The notes under the pieces are model-generated. The model did not search any database. It worked only from the letters and a program-made list of their open reading frames with translations, and had not been told where the DNA came from. 64,000 nucleotides of DNA from Lentinula raphanica (lineage: Eukaryota; Basidiomycota; Agaricomycetes; Agaricales; Omphalotaceae), in the NCBI GenBank assembly GCA_027919835.1, contig JANVFP010000017.1, positions 496,001 to 560,000 of the forward strand, read 5' to 3'. Below are positions 56,127-64,000 of this stretch, one piece after another. Within the stretch, counting starts at the first letter, position 1. The number at the start of each line of letters is the position of its first letter. The translations under genes were made by a program, and so were the position numbers.

Positions 56127-56462
56127 TATGTTTCGCACAGGGATTACCGAGGCAAGAGCGTCACGCTGGCCGCAAAAAATATCTTTCATCGGTACAGAAG
56201 ACTGACTGCTCCATCCTATTTCATAGATCACGTAAGTGTTGAATCCCTGACAATGTACATAAATGTCATATACACAGTTAGAAACTTATGACTTGCACAT
56301 CCAATGTAGAGGACCTTGTTATACTTTCAGGTAAGGTAGCCAGTCAACAGGGGTCTAAATGGTTCTGAACTCATCCAGTATCCCCATACCTCGTTGGATC
56401 CTACGGTGAGATGGGGAGCATTGTTGCGAAAGAAGATCTGTCCATATGCTGACAAAACAGCG
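56127..56462 (-). other. Possible exon fragment
   Basis: A minus-strand frame beginning at the palindrome border reads YGQIFFRNNAPHLTVGSNE, VWGYWMSSEPFRPLL. It looks protein-like but is not recognised. It may be part of the gene into which palindrome 3 inserted. Confidence 0.25.
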
Positions 56463-57221
56463 GATACTGTAGAACTTTTGTAAAAAGTACTGATGAGTTT
56501 TTGAGGAATGTTTGAAAAAACCTGCAATAACTCAGAGGGGGCTCCGGAAATGGCTCCGGGGGGTGGTCATGCTTGTCACCACCTGTCACATGGGGCCTAT
56601 ATTTATTGTTTTGGGTAATTAATAATTATCCAGATATTAAATAAGCAGTACATTTTCAAAAAAACCCGAAAATTCATCAAAAATCTAAAAAATCCTAAAA
56701 AAGCCAGATTAGGTCAGATCAGGATATGTAAGCAAATAACCTCATATGATCAAAAATGATGTAGGGTGAATCTAGATACTAAAAATAGCCAAAAAAAAAA
56801 TTACTCAAAATGCTAAAAATATTTAGGGATGGTAGAGAGCCTATTGCAGGTCCAGGCACATCAAGATTACCAAAAGAGGAAAAAGTTGATCATGATGTCA
56901 TCTTGTAGCAAAAAAATCTGAAAAAAATCATAAAAATAGTCAAAAAATTCAGGGGTGCCTCGTTGGCCCTGAAAATGCAAAAGAAAAAAAATACACAACA
57001 AGTGTAAAAAATTTTATCACTCCAAATTATACCAAATTCACTATACAGTCAGAATATATAATGTATATGCTATTTTAGCACCTCTAGCACTCTCAATCAC
57101 TCAAAATAGCTTATATCACTCAAGAATCACACCAAACTGACAATACCTAGTACCCTTGAACACTCAGAACAATTTTTATTACTCAATATGTTCAGTACAC
57201 TTGGTACTTATCACACCTAAC

Positions 57222-57224
57222 ATA
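57222..57224. repeat. 3-bp target-site duplication (ATA), left copy
   Basis: ATA flanks the nested MITE on both sides (57222-57224 and 58035-58037). The empty site, AACATACTAAAAC, is preserved in the sister arm near 51340. Confidence 0.8.
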
Positions 57225-58034
57225 CACCGCGGGCAAATTGAAGGGCACCATCGCGTGTGGTGCCTTCATGGCACCTTTCCTGTACCACAATGGGCACCTT
57301 ATTGCCTCCGGGAGGTGATCAAGCGCCCTAAGTTCAAGGCGCTACTTCTAGTTTACCTACCATCCTCAAGTGACTACAGATGTGAAAGCAGAAATTGATT
57401 ATTTGTGCTTGAAGAACATGTCGTGAACAATTCACTTAGCTTATATAGACAGCTATTACTACTATGATATGCACAGAAAAAAAGTGTTGGTACTTAATTT
57501 CTTGTACAAAAATCCAAGTTTGAGAATATCTACCTCTGAGTTATATGGTATTATATGTCAAACTGCACTCCTCGATTCAATGACAATGAAAAACTAAGTG
57601 TTAGTGGTGGGGTCTCCATGGTGCCAACCAAAAATTCTTGAGGGACTGTATGCAGCAGTGTCTCTTTACACAACTGTACTGTTGAAGTCAGACAACAAGA
57701 GTGAGCCGAAGTAAGCATGATCAGTCTACTGCAGCAATATATACCAAGAGATTGCAGGCATTCTAGGATGTAATTTCACAGAATTGTTTGCTTGTTGGAG
57801 GTGCAAGGCAGCGCACTCATCATGGCCTCATACCATCATGACTCAAAAACAATGACAATCATTAGATAATCTATGAGGCGCCCATTGTTTTGATTGTGGA
57901 AATGAACAACAGTGACATACATGCAAGTCCAGTATGAGTGGCTCAAAAGCCATGATGCAACGTGCCCGGTATGGTACAGGAAAGGTGCCATTAAGGCACC
58001 TTTCGCAATGGTGCCCTTCAATTTGCCCGCAGTG
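57225..58034. mobile_element. CACTA-type MITE nested in palindrome 3
   Basis: 810 bp with terminal inverted repeats of about 60 bp: left CACCGCGGGCAAATTGAAGG, right (complement) CACTGCGGGCAAATTGAAGG, both followed by GCACCAT and GGCACCTTTCCTGTACCA. The CAC(T/C) start and 3-bp TSD fit the CACTA (EnSpm) superfamily. No transposase. Confidence 0.88.
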
Positions 58035-58037
58035 ATA
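58035..58037. repeat. 3-bp target-site duplication (ATA), right copy
   Basis: Matches 57222-57224. Confidence 0.8.
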
Positions 58038-58251
58038 CTAAAACTTGGAACAGTAGTGATATGTATTATGTCTAACACAGTTGACAATAAATATTCAAAA
58101 CAGTGTTATCAGTCACTATACTTGACACACTTAACAGTCAAAAAGTCGGAACAATATTACTTGATATACATAACACACTCATTGTTATACTATAACACAC
58201 TTATAACAACAAGTTTTGGGCGCTTATGGGTGCTTATTTGGTGTTTTTGAG

Positions 58252-58446
58252 TCAAAATTCATTAATAGCACACTCAATAATTTTTGTGTGGGCTCTATAT
58301 TGTGTCAAGATGTTGTCTATATCATATTCCTCTAGATATAATTCAGAGAACTCGAAATTACAACCTGTGTGGCTAGCTATACTGTGATCTTGTGTGATAT
58401 AATAGTGTTTTATGTAAATGCCAATGCATATGTCCATGTAGTGCAA
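58252..58446 (-). CDS. Conserved small open frame of the palindrome core
   Basis: 64 codons (starts MHYMDICIGIYIKHYYITQD, contains EYDIDNILTQYRAHTKIIEC), identical in translation to the inverted copy at 50920-51114 and related over 61 ungapped positions to the frame at 27421-27624. Not recognised; may be coding or a conserved structural block. Confidence 0.35.
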   Translation of the reverse strand: MHYMDICIGIYIKHYYITQDHSIASHTGCNFEFSELYLEEYDIDNILTQYRAHTKIIECAINEF

Positions 58447-58756
58447 GTATACTGATGCTAGTTAATGAGGAAAGCACTCCTACAGTCTACTGGCAGTGTC
58501 TGTACATGATTCAGATAGCTATCATGAAGGTTGGACACTGTGATACATATGTACATGTTTCCTGTACACCATAGATGTCTACACTTACATGTAGCAATAG
58601 ATGTCATATTGAATGACCCCCATTACAGATCTCTTGGCTGTATCACATAGAGTTAGCATGGAATAGGTTGTAGGATGACTCTTTTTATGACCTAGCAGCA
58701 ATTTGACTTCATAACATGGGTGTATGCACTGTCATTCACATAAAACAGTGTTATAC

Positions 58757-58985
58757 ATCAGGAAAAATATCCTGGGCCTCAGGAACCTGAGGTTGCCCCA
58801 GGAATTGCCCAAATCTTGAGTGCCCTCAAAGCTCATTTTGTTCTTTCAAAGGACCCAGGGAGCCTGGGTACCCGGGGGTCTTGTAAGATATGCTGTTTTC
58901 TCTGGTGCTTTGAGGTGCTTTCCGGATCTTTCAGCTTCTTTCAGGAGCTTTCAGGCTCTTTCAAGTGCTCTAGGCACTAATGTCT
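58757..58985. mobile_element. Partial copy of the CATCAGGAAAAAT MITE family
   Basis: Begins CATCAGGAAAAATATCCTGGGCC like the MITE at 16607, and continues with repeated GGTGCTTT/CTTTCAG words. The right terminus is not seen, so it is truncated or diverged. It abuts the inner end of the palindrome 3 left half. Confidence 0.45.
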
Positions 58986-60019
58986 ATATGAAGGCTTTCC
59001 ACCCTATTAATATAGTGGGAGAACATTGTTGAGGGTAGTAGGAAACTCAAAACTTAGATTTTTGGACTTCCAGTGAATTAAAAAGGCATTAGCGTTCAAT
59101 TAAATTACGTTTACGGTTGTGATGAACAGCCACTACTAGCCCTTCCTGCCCTACTATCGCATGTCCCAATTTTCAAAAGAGGATTGACGAAAAATGCAGC
59201 TCAGTCCTTTCCGTCAGATTCAAGCCCCAGCTCCTTCCGGACACCCTCAAATTTGAGGTGATACGCATCTTCCACCTCTTGCAGCTAGCCCGAAGTACCA
59301 CTAAAACCAGCGGCGGAAAGGTCGACGAATCGGTCTGGTTCATCAAAGACGTTGGCCGCGAATTGATGGAGGAAACGGTGATTTGGTTTCGGAAGAGAGG
59401 GGTGAGCTAGGCAATATCCTTGAATACCGTCGCTATCTCAACAGTGAGAGCTCATATGTGCTGCGAGGTTTTTGAAGGTATGAACGCGTTGCTCAGCATC
59501 CTTGTCGGATTCACGCTTGGCTTCAAGAACGAGTTTTTTGAGGATGTCGTTATTACGCGCCACGATCTACAATCAAGGTGAGTACTGAAATTTCCTGAAC
59601 ACGGTGGGACCGGAGCACACCCTCAACCAATGACCACGATAGTAGATTGTGTGCGTGGTATCTGATGTTGAGACGTTGAATATTCGGTGTGAAATGTTGC
59701 AAAATTCAACCACATACCGACACTGGGCATGAACTTGACTTTACTTTTCCTCCTTCCATGTATCAATGCCTCTTCATCATCACCGTCCTCTTCTTCCTCC
59801 AAATCGCCGGTCGTTGTTTGGGTCAGACCGTGTCGCCGACAGAACGGGTGGTGATCTCAAATTCTCGACTGTGGCCCCACGCGGGTTGCTGTGTATTAGT
59901 GGGCGCTAATTGACTAGAAATGTTATCTGGGATGAAGTATCAGTGATAGAGATATACCGCAGAGTTTCACAAGCAAGGGAAGCTGGCGGTCACGAAGACT
60001 TGAGCAAAAACACCAAAGC
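58986..60019. other. No confident gene
   Basis: One plus-strand frame (59689-59913) has a hydrophobic stretch (CLFIITVLFFLQIAG) but is unrecognised. Confidence 0.3.
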
Positions 60020-60362
60020 AAACGACAACTGGCGCTTTTGGTATGTACCTCCGTCGTATTCGTGATCTTGAATCACGCCAACTTCTATGATCAAGATGCC
60101 GAGAATGATGAAAACGATAGTTGCGACAAATTCAAGCGATAGAGGCCAATAGTCTGCACAAAAAAGTCAGATTTACATGAGTGGATGATATGGACAGGCT
60201 TTCGTACCGTATGCCCTGACTTGGCCAACAACAGCCAGAACACCGAACGGATGATTGAACAGCCCCGAACTGTAGAATCAGCTGAGCAGCAGTAAGGTCA
60301 GATGCAACAGAAACCGAGTCTGTGAACCGATAGTTCCGGGAAAGCGCAAGGCCGTAGGGCAA
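60020..60362 (-). CDS. Exons of a putative membrane protein
   Basis: After a TTTTTTGTGCAG acceptor near 60155, the minus strand reads DYWPLSLEFVATIVFIILGI then LIIEVGVIQDHEYDGG, followed by a GTACAT donor; this is one clear transmembrane helix. Upstream, a frame with LFNHPFGVLAVVGQVRAYG can be joined across that intron. Resembles fungal multi-pass membrane proteins but I cannot name the family. Confidence 0.35.
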
Positions 60363-62056
60363 GAAGAAGCTAACAGCGTAGGCGTCGAAAGATCATGAAG
60401 ATTGGAGGACGATTGATACGCTTCTAGTCACTATATACACACGTGGACGATAGCTAGACCAACCTGGTTGAACAGGTGTCGACTCCGTGGGCCTTAACAA
60501 CGCGGATGATGCCTTCAAAATGGAGTCGTCCGCTCAGTGTTGCCGCCCTTCACAAGAGGTTATGTACGAATGGGCTGATGGACTTTATATACACGACGTG
60601 GGCTGAAACTTGATATCAGAACATGCCGCTGACGATACGCGAGGAAGATGACTCACAGACGGAGGTGCGATGTGATTCGGATTCGCGCGAAGAGAGTAAA
60701 CAACGGGGAGGGGCGAAAACTCGTGTCAGATCGATTTAGATCGAGGATAGCAGATTGAGTTCGATTTTGAGAATCTGGAGCAGGATAGTGAGAACGCTTT
60801 TGGCAAGACAAGATTTCGTGGCCGAACATTCAAAGGAGTCCTTCATCCTGGTGGGCATAGAATCGTTCGGGAAACAGAGCAGCGACCTAGACAAGAGAAA
60901 AGTTGAGTTCTGGACTCCTTCTGTAGAGACTGAAAGCTGAGCCTGAGCGTACGAATTCCCGGAACAACCTCTCATCTAACATGAACACTCGCTCGATATC
61001 CTGCCTCAGTTGTCAGTCCAAATCTGCAAATGAAAAATTTGACTTACAGTAGAAAGAGCAGAAGCTACTCTTCGCCTTGGATAGGGCTGGAATCTTCGTC
61101 TGACCCATGTTGTTCGTTGGCAGGGCATCGTTTGAGTTCCGATTGAAGAGGTTGAGTGGGATTTAAGAGAGTGTAGTAGATGATGTAGAGGAAAAGAGGA
61201 AAGGGCTAACGAATGAAATTGCGGCGCGCAGAGCGTGGAAAACTTGACCGTATAAGCGCCGCCAGACCTAGTCGTGTTTGACTATCTTCTCCTTCCTTGT
61301 CGCCGGTTTCGTGTAAGTTCTCTATGTGTCTCGTGAGTCGATGATCTTTACTGTCTTGTGGTTCGGTAAAACGCAGTGAGCATCGTCCTTCTCTCTATGT
61401 CGTCCATCAAAGATTGCAAAGAGTCGAAGATTGCTGAAGCATTCATTTTAGCTTCCCTACATCTGCTGTCTGTTTCTTGCTGGGATGAAAGAGAGACGGA
61501 TATCCAAAGATTGAGCGAGCCCCTGTAATATTCTCGTTGAACCGGGAAATTTGAGACTGGCTGACGCCGATGTTGGACTCTTGACGCTTCCCATACGTGG
61601 TTTTGGGAACCATTCATCATTCAGACAACTCCAAACGACCTCGCACAACCTTCTCCTATCTCGCCTGCTCTTCGCCGATGATACGCGGAGTAGATTTGTC
61701 TGCTCGTCCTGTCTATGTGGATTCCTCCGGCAGAACTGAACGTTTGCATGGGGCGGTTGTTACGTTCTATGGGTGCACATCCATCACAGCACTCTGAAGG
61801 TGATGATAATCAGATCGTGGTGTACAGCGTAACTGTTCGAACTGCTTCCTTTTCTGCAGGAGGTATGATCTGATTATTGAATGGCTATTGGAAGGATGAA
61901 GCCTCGGGGTTATTGCTCGCGTCCAAGGCACCCAAATGGTCTACAATCATCGCGAGAGAGGATAGGATGGGGTTCGGGGGTCTCGCTTTCGGCAAGGACA
62001 GCGTGAGCAATTGCAGGACTCGCATGAACCGAAACGGAAGAGCTTCCAGTCACGGA
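60363..62056. other. No confident gene
   Basis: Short frames on both strands (for example 61348-61620 minus), unrecognised. Confidence 0.3.
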
Positions 62057-62780
62057 TTATGAGGGGACCCATGGTGAAGATGGTCGGGGACGGTCTTTGC
62101 TCTCTTCGGGCTGTATATGGAAGTTGAGTTCGGAATCAGAAGAAGGGTCGGCCTCGATGTCTTTTCCTGCCTCTGGAATTGGTGGGTCATTAGTCTCAGA
62201 AACGAGGACGTTGTTTGCGGGAATATCAACGGTAACAACCACTGGGCTATTATGAGCGGAGACAGCCGGGATCCTTGTGCAGAGACAGAGTATGAGGGAA
62301 CCCATGACGAGGATGGTCGTGACAGCCATTCTGTTGCTTCGGGCTGCGAATAGATTTATTAGAAACATGAGTGCATGAGAAAAATAGCTTCACCTTTTCG
62401 CTCGGGGGCTCAACTTGGTCAGGCAATCCAGCTTCACCCAGGCCATATCACTTGTACGCCAGTGACCTCCGGGTTCAACGAGTTGACGAATGAAGGGGAA
62501 GACGCGTTGTCGACCGCGTGAAGGTTGATCTCGTCCCAAAGTTCTACAAGACATCTTCCATATGACATCGGATGTTATGGGACATTCACAACACTGCTCG
62601 AAGGTCTCGAAGATGAGTTCCGGTGTAGTGGAGCTATAGAAGTTCAAGCCGACAACTTCCAGTTCCAGCCAGCACCTTTCGGAGGTCAATAGTCTTTCCA
62701 GAGCCCGGAAGATCACCCATCTCTGCACGTAGGTCCAGTTATGCTTCGCAGGAAAATGCCCAGACAATGCTAACGATCAA
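62057..62780 (-). CDS. Unrecognised protein, two exons, C-terminal membrane segment
   Basis: The exon 62390 to about 62780 follows a GTTAG acceptor and encodes WVIFRALERLLTSERCWLEL, LNFYSSTTPELIFETFEQCC and LVEPGGHWRTSDMAWVKLD. It has even, protein-like composition with several Cys. A GTGAAG...CGCAG intron (about 62346-62391) leads to a second exon with MAVTTILVMGSLILCLC (membrane segment) and an acidic tail, stopping at 62057. The two frames do not join cleanly in phase, so the model is provisional. Family not recognised. Confidence 0.45.
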
Positions 62781-63179
62781 ACACTTAGTAACATAGTGCT
62801 CGAACCCTTCGAGGGTAGAGGAAAGTCCGAGTGTTGGAAGCTCTATTCAATGATATTGCGTACAGTCTTGTCAATGAGGGAGAACAGGGTGTTCAGAGCA
62901 CGCTAGTGGTGAAGTTCATGATGTGCTCTATCGAATCCCCAAAAGCAAGAGCTGACTAGATCACCTTCAGAGAAGTATCATTGCAGAATTGCATCAACCT
63001 GTTTCTGGGTTTCGAGAGCAGCTGCAGCCACTGCGTCTGAGGAAACAAATCCATTATGACAACGCGCAGGTGCATCACCAGCCTCTTCGTCCGCGTCGAC
63101 GGGTTATTTGAGAAGCTATTAAGATATTTTTGTGTGACATGGAATTGACATGATCTTCAATGGACCAGATTATACCTCA
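62781..63179. other. No gene recognised
   Basis: Short stretch between the preceding gene and the dynein relic. It may include further decayed dynein sequence that I cannot align by eye. Confidence 0.3.
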
Positions 63180-64000
63180 GAGATCGACAGAGGGAGAATC
63201 GCGTGTTTCAAGTGCTCGACCTCGGAAATGGAAAGATCGTGCGTGAATCGTGAACAACCCGTCATTCCAGTCCATTTGGGAGGTAACTGAGAACGTCCAG
63301 CGTAGGTGGGGTACGCACATCAGGGGTGGTTTTCTGAAAATAGACGACGACATATCGATGTTCTTGCTAATCTTTAAGTTCTTTCCGGCCGACTTTATTT
63401 CGTTGGTAGAGTTCTTGACTAGCGCAGGCAGACCCTGTCGAATCTTCTGAACTTCCTGAGAGGTAGCACTCAACATTCACTCCTCCAATCGGTTGAATTC
63501 GTCGAAGCAGCCCTAGGCGCCTGATCGACGAAGATTCTACCTATCGCTTTGGAGTCGAACTTCAGGAAACTGCTAGGAATCGACCCATTTCAACACCGAG
63601 GGCCTTGACGGATTCGGCTTTACCTGAACTCAAGATGAGCATGGTAAATAGGATAACAAAGAGGTACCTACCTGTTCCAGCTGGACCAAAAGGTGCACCA
63701 CCCAGTTGGTTATGAAGAGCTTGTGTGAGTGTCAGTGATCGGTAAGGGGGGTCTGTACAAGCTTGTCCAAGGCACCCATGGAAAGTAACATCCGCAGCTT
63801 TGTTCGTAAATCTGATTCGATATGCTCCTGTCAAATAGAACCTCGTTTGGCATAGCCAGGTGAAGACGTCCTTGTCGATGACGTGTTGTTGAAGCAGAGA
63901 CCGAATGACATCGCGCTGGTGTACGAGGTCAATAATGAGATGCTCGCACTTTCATAGAGCCACAGGGATGAGTTCCTGCAGGATGATATCGGCGAGAAGA
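63180..64000 (-). pseudogene. Cytoplasmic dynein heavy chain pseudogene fragment (AAA1 region)
   Basis: Reading minus from the right edge: CEHLIIDLVHQRDVIRSLL and VFTWLCQTRFYL, then split between two frames LDKLVQTPLTD and SLTLTQALHNQLGGAPFGPAGTG. A 48-bp intron (63624-63671) splits the P-loop; it resumes GKAESVKALGVEMGRF, with Ala where the Walker A Thr belongs. After a frameshift, IGRIFV and GCFDEFNRLEE (the Walker B region) follow, with TAG (63515-63513) in place of the conserved Trp and TGA (63479-63477) in place of Arg, then MLSATSQEVQKIRQGL and, in another frame, PTYAGRSQLP. The order matches AAA1 of the dynein motor. Retained introns indicate duplication as DNA. It continues beyond the window. 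Confidence 0.8.

Larger units (their letters stand above)
56463..58745. mobile_element. Giant palindrome 3, left-half copy
   Basis: Starts GATACTGTAGAACTTTTGTA at 56463 and runs inward to core-type sequence near 58745. It is the inverted partner of 50706-52122. The two halves face each other with their tips toward the 4.3 kb between them, the opposite of a normal foldback element. A CACTA MITE (57225-58034) is nested inside. Confidence 0.8.

Overview
The window looks like a transposon-dense accessory region of a basidiomycete (Agaricomycete-type) nuclear genome. The evidence is the many short GT-AG introns (about 48-73 bp), a fungal BTB/POZ gene, a CAP10 (GT90) relic, Plavaka/tnp2-type transposases, a KDZ-element-type Ulp1 protease, a MULE transposase with a SWIM finger, Ty3/gypsy gag relics, and many MITEs with readable target-site duplications (TSDs). 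No rRNA, confident tRNA, CRISPR or bacterial-type operon was seen. Intron-containing models were built by hand from splice sites and reading frame.

Left third (1-25 kb). A BTB gene (minus) is followed by two apparently intact plus-strand genes: a 465-aa coiled-coil protein with a WWxxLQPxW C-terminal domain (2392-4195), and a Ulp1/C48 SUMO-type protease with a complete His-Asp-Gln-Cys set (4563-5988). All introns I could place in both lie between codons. A decayed CAP10 glycosyltransferase (6.4-7.3 kb) comes next. Then a very long multi-exon coiled-coil gene (14609 to 8413, minus) contains six tandem 134-bp units, each a whole 84-bp exon plus a 50-bp intron. After a small MITE comes an apparently intact 1303-codon Plavaka-type transposase (19836-24023).

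Middle (25-44 kb). A 2.9-kb giant palindrome (25797-28733, 8-bp TSD) sits in a minus-strand gene; its arms carry about 14 copies each of a GGGTAGCTACCC-like motif. A second coiled-coil gene of the same architecture as the first (35854 to about 29536, minus) is broken by a truncated retroelement that ends in a degenerate telomere-like CCCCTAA array (31629-31771). Next to it are a gag-like zinc-finger pseudogene and a tnp2-type transposase pseudogene interrupted by a second giant palindrome (38583-41666).

Right third (44-64 kb). A gag-only Ty3/gypsy element with a perfect 5-bp TSD (44082-48491) is followed by a MULE gene broken by half of a third palindrome and by a hAT MITE. Then come a second, decayed Plavaka copy, the other half of the third palindrome (itself carrying a CACTA MITE), sparse unrecognised exons, and at the right edge a decayed fragment of a cytoplasmic dynein heavy chain gene covering the AAA1 P-loop and Walker B.

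Most promising novelty: (i) three giant palindromes with two unrelated kinds of ends that share a conserved core, including an ungapped 61-codon frame; (ii) the exon-plus-intron tandem expansion; (iii) repeated CGA-to-TGA (C-to-T) nonsense changes in unrelated pseudogenes, suggesting a methylation/RIP-like process.
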